9,353 nucleotides of DNA from Acidisphaera sp035272265 (GTDB taxonomy: Bacteria; Pseudomonadota; Alphaproteobacteria; Acetobacterales; Acetobacteraceae), in assembly GCA_035272265.1 (NCBI GenBank), contig DATEQV010000408.1, forward strand, positions 1 through 9,353, written 5' to 3'. This document shows, piece after piece, positions 1-6,917 of this stretch. The number at the start of each line of letters is the position of its first letter. Position 1 is the stretch's first letter. The notes under the pieces were generated by a model. That model had not been told where the DNA came from. It searched no databases and saw only the letters and a list, made by a program, of their open reading frames with translations. The position numbers and the translations under genes were made by a program.

Positions 1-1973
1 CCGCTCGCCGCGCCGGTGATCGCGTATGTCCCGCCGGCGCCGATGATGCCGGTCTCGACCGGGCTCGACACCCCGTCCTTGTCGGTCAGGTCGAAGCTGA
101 AGCGGTCGAGCGTCGGGTTCAGCGTCTCGGTGTAGTAAACCCGGCCGTGCGAGGCCGTCAGCGTGCCCCGCGCGGGCGCGTCGATGACGATCGGATTGCC
201 GGTCGCGAGCGGCACCGGATCGGTGTACATCCCGATGGTCAGCGCGACGTCCTTCGTGACCCCGACGTCCTTCAGGAACGGCACCAGCGTCGGCCCGTTA
301 TCGAGGGAGACGAACGTGTTGCCGCCGCTGGTCGTTACCAGCAGGTCCTGGGTGTTCAGGCCGGGGATGTCGAGCGTCAGCGACCCGCCTCCGACGAGCG
401 TCAGGTGGTTGCTGGCGTAGTGCGAGCCGGTGGCCACGAACCCGGCGACCTCGATCGTGCTGCCGGCGTTGAAGTCGTCGATCGTCGCGGCAAACCCGGA
501 CGGCGAGTCGATCACCAGCTCCCGGGGCTGCGCGCCGGTGCCGAAGTCGATCGTCTGGCCGGCGCCGACCGTGCTGCCGGCTGTCAGCGTGCTCCCGGCC
601 TGGAGCTGGAACAGACCGGTGCCGCTGATCGCGCCGTTGAGGATGCTGAGGTCGCCGGTCCCGACATCGAATGTCGAGTTGTTGACGACAGCACTTTCGA
701 TCGTGCCGTAGCCCTGCAGCGAGCTACCGCTGTCGAAGTCGACCAGCGGCGGGCTGATGATCCCGCCGGTGAGGTCGAGTGTGCCGCCGCCGCCGAACTC
801 CACCGATCCGTACGACGTCAGCACGGCGTTCGACCCGAGATCAACGACGCCGTGTCCGCCGATCTTGCCGACGACGACGGCGCCGATCGCCGCGACGAAC
901 GCCGTGCCGAGCGCGGTGAGCGTCCCCAGGCCGCCGGCGCCGACATACATCGTGCCGTTCGTCTCGAACGTGCCGTTGTTGACCGTCACGTCGCCCGTGC
1001 CGCCGACGCCGATGTCCGCCCCGTCCTCGGTGGCGGGGTCGGGGGAGCCGGCGAGCACCGTGCCGCCGGCGTCGATCTCCAGGTAGGCAACGTGGCCTGG
1101 GGTCAGGCCCACGCCGATCGGCGCGCCCGCCGTGTTCCCGTTGAAGGTGGTGACCAGCGCGTCGGCGACATACAGGCTACCCTCGACGTCGAGCGCGTAG
1201 GAGCCGGTCGGGGTGAAATACTGCGTGAAATCGGTCAGCGAGAGCGTGCCGCCGGTGAAGGTCCAGGGTCCCGCTAATGGCCCTGTCTCGGCGGCGAGGT
1301 ACACGTTGCTGGCCGTGCCGGGCAGTGTGATCGTGCCGGAACCGTTCAGGAATTCCGCGAGGTTCAGGTCGCCCGGCGGGCCGCCCGGGGGCGTCCAGTG
1401 CTCGACGGCGCCCCAGGTGCCGGAGTTGGTGTTCCAGACATAGATCGTCGGCGGGCTGACGATGTCGAGGCTGCCGTGGCCGTCGGGCTCCAGGCCGAAC
1501 TGCGACTGCGTGAGTCCGGCCCCGAAATTCAGGTCGAAGGTGCCGACAGAGGTGTCGAGCGTCAGGTGCCCGGTCGTCGGGTCGTAGGTTTCGGTCGCGC
1601 CGAGCGATGGCACGTTGGTCAGATCGACCGTGTCGCCCTCCGTCCACCCGGTGAACGACCCGGCGAACCCGCTCGCGTCCGCGACGATGACCGCGGAATC
1701 CGGCGGCAACCCACCGCCGCCGCCGGTGGTAGTGGTGAAGTTCATCGTGATCCCGGACCCGACGGCGCTGGAGGTCGACAGGATTTCCCCCGGCACACCC
1801 AGCTGGAAATCGCCCGTGCCGGTGATCGGGCCGTCGATCTCCAACGAACCGGCGGAGCCGAGCTTGCCGATGAGGAACAAGCCGGTCGCGGTGACCGAGC
1901 TTTCGATGGTTCCGTATCCGTAAGAATAGGTGCCGGTTGACGATGGGCGAAACGATCGTGCCGCCGAGAAGAT
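1..1973 (-). CDS. Continuation of the beta-helix adhesin-like protein after the frame break; open to the left edge
   Basis: Reading the minus strand in codons that occupy positions 3-5, 6-8 and so on, there is no stop from 1973 down to position 1; the first upstream stop is TGA at 1974-1976. From about 1934 this frame resumes the same protein style (GTYSYGYGTIESSV). It finishes module A, which ends with a segment of the form GWTEGDTVDLTNV. A second module B then begins at 1442 (YVWNTNSGTWG) and ends with IDDFNAGSTIEVAGF and NHLTLVGGGSLTLDIPGL, a capping pattern common in alphaproteobacterial type I secreted proteins. The last ~110 codons (GTLTASHGRVYYTET, FSFDLTDKDG) resemble a cadherin-like or VCBS-like beta-sandwich. 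It is partial: the C-terminus and any secretion signal lie beyond the window. No independent start with a ribosome binding site was found, so it is probably one gene with the 3720 start. The combined product would exceed 1,230 residues. Confidence 0.7.
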   Translation of the reverse strand, partial: MFSAARSFRPSSTGTYSYGYGTIESSVTATGLFLIGKLGSAGSLEIDGPITGTGDFQLGVPGEILSTSSAVGSGITMNFTTTTGGGGGLPPDSAVIVADASGFAGSFTGWTEGDTVDLTNVPSLGATETYDPTTGHLTLDTSVGTFDLNFGAGLTQSQFGLEPDGHGSLDIVSPPTIYVWNTNSGTWGAVEHWTPPGGPPGDLNLAEFLNGSGTITLPGTASNVYLAAETGPLAGPWTFTGGTLSLTDFTQYFTPTGSYALDVEGSLYVADALVTTFNGNTAGAPIGVGLTPGHVAYLEIDAGGTVLAGSPDPATEDGADIGVGGTGDVTVNNGTFETNGTMYVGAGGLGTLTALGTAFVAAIGAVVVGKIGGHGVVDLGSNAVLTSYGSVEFGGGGTLDLTGGIISPPLVDFDSGSSLQGYGTIESAVVNNSTFDVGTGDLSILNGAISGTGLFQLQAGSTLTAGSTVGAGQTIDFGTGAQPRELVIDSPSGFAATIDDFNAGSTIEVAGFVATGSHYASNHLTLVGGGSLTLDIPGLNTQDLLVTTSGGNTFVSLDNGPTLVPFLKDVGVTKDVALTIGMYTDPVPLATGNPIVIDAPARGTLTASHGRVYYTETLNPTLDRFSFDLTDKDGVSSPVETGIIGAGGTYAITGAAS
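1053..1442 (-). repeat. Adhesin long direct repeat, copy B
   Basis: This is the head of module B. GSGTITLPGTASNV and PWTFTGGTLSLTD are identical to copy A; the remainder is diverged (LEIDAGGTVLAG against LEVDSGGTILAG). Copy B carries a few extra residues (ETGPLAG) before PWTF. The body of module B is much shorter than that of module A. Confidence 0.85.
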
Positions 1974-3720
1974 TCATCCCGCCGCCGGTACCGAACACCA
2001 CCGACTGGGTTGCGTTCAATGTCGAACCGGAGCCGAGGCTGAGCGTGGCACCACCGAGCGGGCCGACGACCACGCTTGATGCGTCGATCACGCTCGACTG
2101 GAAGGCGTCGAGCAGGCCGGAGTCCAAGTTGGCGATATTGCGGTCGCCCACGTAGATCGTGCCGCCGGATACCAGCGTGCTTCCGGTGTACAGGAATATG
2201 CCGCCGTTGCCGGCGTAGGTGGTGCCCGACCCGAGCGTGAACGTGCCGGATGGCGACACGACCGTCGTCCCGGCGGCGAGGCTGATGCCGTTCGCGATGT
2301 CGATGTCGCCCGCAGCGGCGGCGGTCGCACCGGTCTGGAGGAGCAGGTTGCCGATGACGCCGTCGCCGCCGACATCGATCCGGCCGGCGCTGTAAAGCGT
2401 GCTACCGCCACTGAGCGAGACCTGGCCGCCGACGCCTGGGGCGCCGGTGTAGAACTCCGTGTTGCCGCCGCCGACGCCGATATCGAGGTTGCCGGCGGGG
2501 TCGGTCATCCGGACGTCGGAGCTGCCTGATACGTTGACCTGTGCGGCTCCGGCGCGGCCGACGAACATGCCGCCGTGGTCGGTGATATTGGAGCCGCCGG
2601 ACACCCATAGGGTTGCCGCCCCGCCTCGCCCGATGGCAAGCCCGGCGAGTTGGCTTGAATTCGTGCTGCCGGTATCGAGGGTGGCCGCGTTCTCCAGCGT
2701 CAGCGTGGCGCTGCTGTTGAGGTCGAGCGCGATCCCCAGGCCGTCGCTGCCCGCGTTCAGCAGCCCGTCGTTGACGGTCACCCAGGCGGTGCCGGTGGGG
2801 GCGATCTGCGACGCGAAGCCCGACGTTTCGTCGGCGACCGCGCTGTCGTCGAACGTGCCGCCGGAATCGATCTCCAGCGATCCGGTGCCGAAATACGTCG
2901 TCCCGTTCGCGACGAAGGTGCTGCCGACGACCAGCCCGCTGTTGGCGTTCGTGCCGGTGGCAAGAACGTTCGACGTGACCTGGCCATCGTTCTCGATGAC
3001 CAGCGTGCCGGTGACGCCGCGGCCGCCGATCGCCACGCCGTCCTGCGAGCTGACCGAGCCGTCGTTGACGATGCCCAGCCCCGTGCCGCCGCGCGCGGTG
3101 AGGGTGCTGGTGCTGTTGCTGCCGCGCCCGATCTGCAGGAACGCGTTCCCGGTTTCGTCCAGAAGCACGGCGAGCGAGCCGCCGGGTCCCACGATCAGCG
3201 CGCCCGCGCCGCCGCGTCCGTCGACGAGCCCGCCGTAGGTCTCGACCAGGCCGCCGTTGATGTTCAGCGTGCCGTCGCCGTGATTGCCGATCAGAAACGG
3301 GAGCTCATTGTTGCTGTTCGTCGTGCCGGCGAGGATCGTTCCGCCGCTGTCGACCTCGAGATAGCTGACGTCGCCCGTCCCGAGCCCGACCCCGACCGGC
3401 GCGCCGACCGTGCCGCCGTTCCAGGTGTCGATCGTGGCGTCGCTGACATACAGGGTGCCCGCGACGTCGAGGGCGAACGAGGACGTAGATGCGAACGTCT
3501 GCGTGACATCCGTCAGCGACAGCGTGCCGCCGGTGAACGTCCACGGACCGCCTGCGCCGGCGACGAAGACGTTGCTGGCCGTCCCCGGCAGGGTGATGGT
3601 CCCCGAGCCGGTCAGGAACTCCCCCAGGTCGGGGCTCATCGGGCCGCCGGTCGGCGTCCAGTTCGTTCCGAGATCCCACGTGCCGGAGTTCGTGTCCCAG
3701 GTGTACTGGTTGCCGGGCAT
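1177..3720 (-). CDS. Large beta-helix repeat (adhesin-like) protein, N-terminal part; frame breaks near 1935
   Basis: This frame starts with ATG at 3720, preceded by AGGA (3731-3734) ten bases upstream. It encodes a Gly/Ser/Thr/Asn-rich repetitive protein with short repeats such as GGTLSL, DSGGT and INGG, typical of right-handed beta-helix passengers of large adhesins. It opens with WDTNSGTWDLGTNW, a motif frequent at the head of alphaproteobacterial beta-strand-repeat proteins. There is no Sec signal peptide (start MPGNQYTWDT), so type I secretion through a C-terminal signal outside the window is more likely than the autotransporter route; this is inference. The frame makes family-like sequence only from 3720 to about 1936. 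After residue ~595 it turns into an Arg/His-rich stretch ending at 1177, which is an out-of-frame reading. The true continuation lies in another frame (see the 1-1973 entry). The exact function and ligand are unknown, and no transporter gene is visible nearby. Confidence 0.72.
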   Translation of the reverse strand: MPGNQYTWDTNSGTWDLGTNWTPTGGPMSPDLGEFLTGSGTITLPGTASNVFVAGAGGPWTFTGGTLSLTDVTQTFASTSSFALDVAGTLYVSDATIDTWNGGTVGAPVGVGLGTGDVSYLEVDSGGTILAGTTNSNNELPFLIGNHGDGTLNINGGLVETYGGLVDGRGGAGALIVGPGGSLAVLLDETGNAFLQIGRGSNSTSTLTARGGTGLGIVNDGSVSSQDGVAIGGRGVTGTLVIENDGQVTSNVLATGTNANSGLVVGSTFVANGTTYFGTGSLEIDSGGTFDDSAVADETSGFASQIAPTGTAWVTVNDGLLNAGSDGLGIALDLNSSATLTLENAATLDTGSTNSSQLAGLAIGRGGAATLWVSGGSNITDHGGMFVGRAGAAQVNVSGSSDVRMTDPAGNLDIGVGGGNTEFYTGAPGVGGQVSLSGGSTLYSAGRIDVGGDGVIGNLLLQTGATAAAAGDIDIANGISLAAGTTVVSPSGTFTLGSGTTYAGNGGIFLYTGSTLVSGGTIYVGDRNIANLDSGLLDAFQSSVIDASSVVVGPLGGATLSLGSGSTLNATQSVVFGTGGGMNLLGGTIVSPIVNRHLFLRIRNHRKLGHRDRLVPHRQARLRRFVGDRRPDHRHGRFPAGCAGGNPVDLQRRRVRDHDELHHYHRRRRWVAAGFRGHRRGRERVRRVVHRVDGGRHGRSDQRAIARRDRNLRPDDRAPDARHLCRHLRPEFRGRTHAVAVRPGARRPRQPRHRQPADDLCLEHQLRHLGRRRALDAPGRPAGRPEPRGIPERFRHDHTARHGQQRVPRRRDRAISGTLDLHRRHALADRFHAVFHPDRLLRARRRG
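1931..1937 (-). other. Reading-frame break in the adhesin gene
   Basis: On the minus strand the first frame reads GGTIVSPIVN down to 1936, and family-like sequence resumes one base out of register at 1934 (GTYSYGYGTIES). The same region of module B reads GGIISPPLV, nine residues, then GYGTIES. Module A has 19 bases where module B has 27, so by manual alignment module A is 8 bp shorter, which fits either a small deletion or a single-base insertion. There is no homopolymer or short tandem repeat at the junction. Confidence 0.72.
3331..3705 (-). repeat. Adhesin long direct repeat, copy A
   Basis: This stretch encodes the head of module A, from YTWDTNSGTWDLGTNW through GSGTITLPGTASNV, PWTFTGGTLSLTD and VGAPVGVGLGTGD to LEVDSGGTILAG. 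It is clearly homologous, in both protein and DNA, to 1053-1442 on the same strand, about 2.3 kb away. Confidence 0.85.
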
Positions 3721-3752
3721 GTTGCACCGTTCCTAGGCTGGCCTACGCCGCC

Positions 3753-3782
3753 ATTCTCGGGCCGCATCGAACCGGGGCGCAA
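3753..3782 (-). promoter_or_regulatory. Weak candidate promoter for the adhesin gene
   Basis: In the 156-bp gap between the regulator stop (3877) and the adhesin start (3720), the minus strand has TTGCGC (3782-3777), an 18-base spacer and GAGAAT (3758-3753). Each box matches the sigma-70 consensus only partly. Nothing else is visible in this gap apart from the AGGA ribosome binding site at 3734-3731; I found no terminator hairpin with a T-tract after the regulator. Confidence 0.22.
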
Positions 3783-3876
3783 GCGACTCAGACGCGAGTT
3801 CGCCGTGCTCCATAACTCCCGGTTGTCGTCTCGCCGGCGCAGCACACGCAAATCGGCGCAACGCGACCGGAGGCGC

Positions 3877-5340
3877 TCAGCGGCGGAGTGCGCGGGCCTC
3901 GGCCGGGGCGGACGCGCCGCCCTCGCCACTCTCGGCCCGCTTCGGCCGCGGGCGAACCTCGAAGCGGAAGGGGCTCGCGCCGGTGGCGTTGGGATCGAGC
4001 ACCAGCCGGTGTTCGAGCGGCGGAAACGCGCGGCTGCGGCAGTCCGGGCGGTCGCACAGCCGGCATGACAGGCCGATGCCGACGCGGGCGTGGTCGATGT
4101 CGATGCCGTCCGAGTACACCACCTCCGATGCGTGGCTGACGCGGCAGCCCATCGCGACAACGTGAACCGGCGGCGGGTCGCCCCAATGCGCCGGCGGTCC
4201 GTGGATCGTGCGCGCGAAGGTCAGAAAGGTGTCGCCCTCCGGCAGTTCGGCGATCTGCACGCACACCTCGCCCGGGGTCGAAAAGGCCGTGTTCACCACC
4301 CAGCGCGGGCACGATCCGCCGTAGCGCGCGAACGGAAACCCGGCGACCGAGAAGCGCTTGGACACGTTGCCCGCCGGATCGGTGCGCACCAGGAAGAACG
4401 GCACGCCGCGCGCGCCCTCGCGCTGCAACGTCGTCAGCCGGTGGCACGCCTGTTCGTAGGAAACGCCGAACCGCGCGGCCAGCGCCTCGATGTCGTGGCG
4501 CAGCTCGCGCGCCGCCGTCAGGAAATCGTCGTACGGCATGATCAGTGCGCCGGCGACGTAGTTCAGCAGGCCCACGCGGATCATCGCCGCGGCCTCGGGC
4601 GTGGACGGCGAGGCGGGGCCGACGATCGCCTCCACCGCCTCGCGCGCCTCCAGCAGCGCGAGCTGGAACGCCATGTGAAATCCGCGAGACTCCCGCGGCA
4701 GGCTTTCCGACAGCACCAGCAGCCGTGCCGCCGGATCGTATCGCCGCAACGCGGTCGCCAGCGGCTGCACCGTCACGGTCAGGCCGTGATGGCGGCGCAT
4801 CCGCTCGGCCAGTGCATGGTTCATCTCGTGCGGGGCGGCATTGAGCGCACGCTGAATGTCGGCCGCCGCCTGCTCGAGCGTCGGGAAATGGTTCGACGCG
4901 GCGTTGAAGAAGTCCCGCGTCTCCTCGTTGGGCAGCAGGATGCGCCGGCCGGACGGCAGCGACAGCCCGCCGGAATCCTCGCGCGCCACCCGCCACGCGC
5001 GATACAGCGCCAGGATCGCCCGCGCGGCATTCGGCGCCGAGCCCGCGATCAGCGCCGCGTCCTCGTCGTCCACCTCCTCGCCCAGCAGCGGATCGGCGAA
5101 CGCCTCCTTCAGCCCGACCTCCAGCTCGCGCTCCTCGCTGCCCGACAGGGTCGCGAGGTCGACGCGCAGGATCTCGGCGAGCTTGATCAGCAGGCTCGCC
5201 GTGACCGCCCGCTGCTCATGCTCGATCAGGTTGAGGTAACTGGCTGAAATCCCGAGCCGGACAGCCAGCGCCTGCTGGGTCATGCCGCGCTCCAGGCGCA
5301 GGCGGCGGACGGCTCGGCCGATCAAGGCGCGGGAGGACAT
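3877..5340 (-). CDS. XRE-family short-chain fatty acyl regulator (ScfR/RamB/PccR type)
   Basis: 487 residues. Residues ~8-62 form an XRE helix-turn-helix (LRLERGMTQQALAVRLGIS). The middle is a degenerate ImmA/IrrE (DUF955)-like domain: where a metallopeptidase would show HExxH this protein has FHMAFQLALLE (221-231), so it is non-catalytic, as in this family. VSYEQACHRLTTLQ (293-306), PFFLVRTDPAGNVSKR and GGSCPRW are hallmarks of the C-terminal ScfR/DUF2083 region, and a cysteine cluster C426-x2-C429-x4-C434 follows. Characterised relatives (RamB, PccR, MccR) bind DNA in response to acyl-CoAs and control acetate or propionate genes, including isocitrate lyase. Here the gene diverges from aceA, which makes aceA the likely target, with probable self-regulation. 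No Shine-Dalgarno sequence precedes ATG 5340, so the mRNA may be leaderless. The family call is strong; the target is inferred from position. Confidence 0.92.
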   Translation of the reverse strand: MSSRALIGRAVRRLRLERGMTQQALAVRLGISASYLNLIEHEQRAVTASLLIKLAEILRVDLATLSGSEERELEVGLKEAFADPLLGEEVDDEDAALIAGSAPNAARAILALYRAWRVAREDSGGLSLPSGRRILLPNEETRDFFNAASNHFPTLEQAAADIQRALNAAPHEMNHALAERMRRHHGLTVTVQPLATALRRYDPAARLLVLSESLPRESRGFHMAFQLALLEAREAVEAIVGPASPSTPEAAAMIRVGLLNYVAGALIMPYDDFLTAARELRHDIEALAARFGVSYEQACHRLTTLQREGARGVPFFLVRTDPAGNVSKRFSVAGFPFARYGGSCPRWVVNTAFSTPGEVCVQIAELPEGDTFLTFARTIHGPPAHWGDPPPVHVVAMGCRVSHASEVVYSDGIDIDHARVGIGLSCRLCDRPDCRSRAFPPLEHRLVLDPNATGASPFRFEVRPRPKRAESGEGGASAPAEARALRR

Positions 5341-5346
5341 TCACAG

Positions 5347-5376
5347 ACTTTACACATTTACAGGCCGGGCCGTGAA
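5347..5376 (-). promoter_or_regulatory. Candidate leaderless promoter of the ScfR-family gene
   Basis: On the minus strand TTCACG (5376-5371), an 18-base spacer and TAAAGT (5352-5347) would place the transcription start at or next to the ATG at 5340. That fits the absence of a Shine-Dalgarno sequence. Each box matches 4 of 6 consensus bases, so this is a suggestion only. Confidence 0.3.
5349..5362. promoter_or_regulatory. Tandem TTTACA repeat, candidate regulator site
   Basis: TTTACA occurs twice in tandem (5349-5354 and 5357-5362) with a 2-base gap, overlapping the candidate -10 of the regulator gene. It resembles the TTTGCA half-sites reported for ScfR-family regulators but differs at the G. 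A site here could mediate autoregulation; this is inference. Confidence 0.35.
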
Positions 5377-5380
5377 GACC

Positions 5381-5413
5381 TCGACCGGATTGCGAGTCGG
5401 ACTCGACCGATTT
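5381..5413. promoter_or_regulatory. Direct repeat flanking a short palindrome in the regulator-aceA gap
   Basis: TCGACCGGATT (5381-5391) recurs as TCGACCGATTT (5403-5413), a 22-base period of about two helical turns. Partly between and overlapping the copies is the inverted repeat CGAGTC-G-GACTCG (5393-5405). The arrangement, centred in a divergent gap, resembles an operator, but no known regulator site is matched. Confidence 0.35.
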
Positions 5414-5417
5414 CCCT

Positions 5418-5434
5418 CAACTTCGCACCTGCAA
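5418..5434 (+). promoter_or_regulatory. RamB/ScfR-like site upstream of aceA
   Basis: The sequence CAACTTCGCACCTGCAA includes AACTTCGCA, one base off the AACTTTGCA core described for corynebacterial RamB, followed by TGCAA. It lies 65-81 bp upstream of the aceA start. The match was made by eye from remembered consensus sequences. A TTGACG at 5444-5449 could be a -35 element, but no well-spaced -10 follows it. Confidence 0.4.
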
Positions 5435-5482
5435 TGTGAATTATTGACGGCATACACAGTCCTTATCCAGGGACCTCACCCA

Positions 5483-5488
5483 GGGAGA
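5483..5488 (+). promoter_or_regulatory. Ribosome binding site of aceA
   Basis: GGGAGA ends ten bases before ATG 5499. The alternative in-frame ATG at 5538 has only a weak CGGG just upstream, so the 5499 start is preferred. Confidence 0.5.
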
Positions 5489-5498
5489 CCTAACGCCC

Positions 5499-6884
5499 AT
5501 GCGACCGAGCTCAAATCGTACTTGGCTGCCTGACGGGATGGCCAGCGCCGGCGGCGATCCCGAGCGTTTCTACGGCATCGAGCGCGACTATACGCCGGAA
5601 GACGTGGAGCGCCTGTCCGGCTCCTTCCGCGTCCGCCACACGCTGGCGGAGATGGGCGCCGCGCGCCTGTGGCACCTGCTGAAGACCGAGCCCTACGTGA
5701 ACACGCTCGGCGCACTGACCGGCAACCAGGCCGTCCAGCAGGTCAAGGCCGGCCTGAAGGCGATCTACCTTTCCGGCTGGCAGGTGGCGGGCGACGCCAA
5801 CACCGCCGGTCAGATGTATCCCGACCAGTCGCTCTATCCGGTCGACAGCGTCCCGAACGTGGTGCGCCGGATCAACAACGCGCTGCGCCGCTGCGACCAG
5901 ATCGCCAAGCAGGAAGGCGGCCGCGACGGCACATACTGGATGGCACCGATCGTGGCGGACGCCGAGGCCGGCTTCGGCGGGCCCCTGAACGCCTACGAGC
6001 TGATGCGCGCGATGATCGAGGCGGGCGCCGCGGGCGTGCACTTTGAAGACCAGCTCGCCTCCGAGAAGAAGTGCGGCCATCTGGGCGGCAAGGTGCTGGT
6101 GCCGATCGCCACGCACATTCGCACGCTGAACGCCGCGCGCCTGGCCGCCGACGTCGAGGGCGTGTCCACGGTGCTGCTGTGCCGCACCGACGCGCACTCC
6201 GCCCAGCTGCTGACCAGCGACGTCGACGAGCGCGACCGTCCGTTCATCGGTGGCGACCGCACGCCCGAGGGCTTCTTCCGCATCAAGAAGGGCAAGGGCG
6301 TCGAGTACGCGATCGCCCGCAGCCTGGCCTACGCGCCGTATGCCGACCTGCTGTGGTGGGAGACGAGCGAGCCGAACCTGAAAGAGGCCGAGCAGTTCGC
6401 CGACGCGATCCATCGCCAGTTCCCCGGCAAGATGCTCGCCTACAACTGCTCGCCGAGCTTCAACTGGTCGAAGAAGCTGTCGCCGGAGAAGATCGCCGGC
6501 TTCCAGCGCGCGATCGGCTCGATGGGCTACCGCTTCCAGTTCGTGACCTTGGCCGGCTTCCACAGCCTGAACTACTCGATGTTCACGCTGGCGCGCGGCT
6601 ACAAGGAGCGCGGCATGGCGGCGTATTCCGAGCTGCAGAACGCGGAGTTCGCGGCCGAGGCCGAGGGCTACACCGCCACGCGCCACCAGCGCGAGGTTGG
6701 TGTGGGCTACTTCGACGCGGTGGCCACCGCGATTTCGGGCGGCAAGTCCAGCACCACGGCGCTGGCCGGCAGCACCGAGACGGAGCAGTTCCACGACGAG
6801 CACGGCGGCCATGGAACGGAGCCGTCCGAGCACCACGACTTCGACGACGGCCTGGTGCACAGCCACGAATGGGCCGTGAAGTAA
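5499..6884 (+). CDS. aceA: Isocitrate lyase
   Basis: Cleaves isocitrate to glyoxylate and succinate in the cytoplasm, the first committed step of the glyoxylate shunt, needed for growth on acetate or fatty acids. The signature KKCGH is present at residues 190-194, with catalytic Cys192. Other active-site segments are DAEAGFGG (from D154), VHFEDQ, and NCSPSFNW (316-323). The family's usual C-terminus, STTALAGSTETEQF, is reached at residue 431. About 30 extra residues follow, rich in His, Asp and Glu (seven His, including EHHDFDD and VHSHEW), so the 461-residue product is longer than the ~430-residue bacterial enzymes. The gene stands alone: a divergent ScfR-family regulator upstream and a strong terminator downstream. 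No malate synthase gene is in the window. The start at 5499 is chosen on the ribosome binding site; the ATG at 5538 is possible. Confidence 0.97.
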   Translation: MRPSSNRTWLPDGMASAGGDPERFYGIERDYTPEDVERLSGSFRVRHTLAEMGAARLWHLLKTEPYVNTLGALTGNQAVQQVKAGLKAIYLSGWQVAGDANTAGQMYPDQSLYPVDSVPNVVRRINNALRRCDQIAKQEGGRDGTYWMAPIVADAEAGFGGPLNAYELMRAMIEAGAAGVHFEDQLASEKKCGHLGGKVLVPIATHIRTLNAARLAADVEGVSTVLLCRTDAHSAQLLTSDVDERDRPFIGGDRTPEGFFRIKKGKGVEYAIARSLAYAPYADLLWWETSEPNLKEAEQFADAIHRQFPGKMLAYNCSPSFNWSKKLSPEKIAGFQRAIGSMGYRFQFVTLAGFHSLNYSMFTLARGYKERGMAAYSELQNAEFAAEAEGYTATRHQREVGVGYFDAVATAISGGKSSTTALAGSTETEQFHDEHGGHGTEPSEHHDFDDGLVHSHEWAVK

Positions 6885-6917
6885 GCTAAGCTTCGAGGAA
6901 ACCCTGGTCTGACGAGT

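Noticed and set aside
147..1277. 376-codon plus-strand frame opposite the adhesin gene (and a similar one at 1398-1940)
   Set aside because: Arg/Ala/Val/Asp-rich without motifs; it is the exact complement of the minus-strand coding frame in very GC-rich DNA, where antisense stops are rare.
1..3720. Repeats in the adhesin region as a CRISPR array or intergenic repeat element
   Set aside because: The similarities are in coding frame and diverged as protein repeats; there are no regularly spaced identical short repeats.
3721..3876. TGCGCCG copies after the regulator stop as a terminator
   Set aside because: They are direct, not inverted, repeats, and no T-tract follows.
3280..4068. Plus-strand frame spanning the adhesin-regulator gap
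   Set aside because: Antisense to both genes, Arg-rich, and its start has no ribosome binding site.
4090..5247. 385-codon plus-strand frame opposite the ScfR-family regulator
   Set aside because: Arg/Gln/His-rich antisense reading of a clearly recognisable regulator.
5436..5458. TGTG...CACA symmetry upstream of aceA as a possible CRP-type site
   Set aside because: The spacing between TGTG and CACA is much too long for a TGTGA-n6-TCACA site.
5444..5468. TTGACG plus TTATCC as an aceA sigma-70 promoter
   Set aside because: The spacer would be only 13 bases, too short, and no better -10 is at the right distance.
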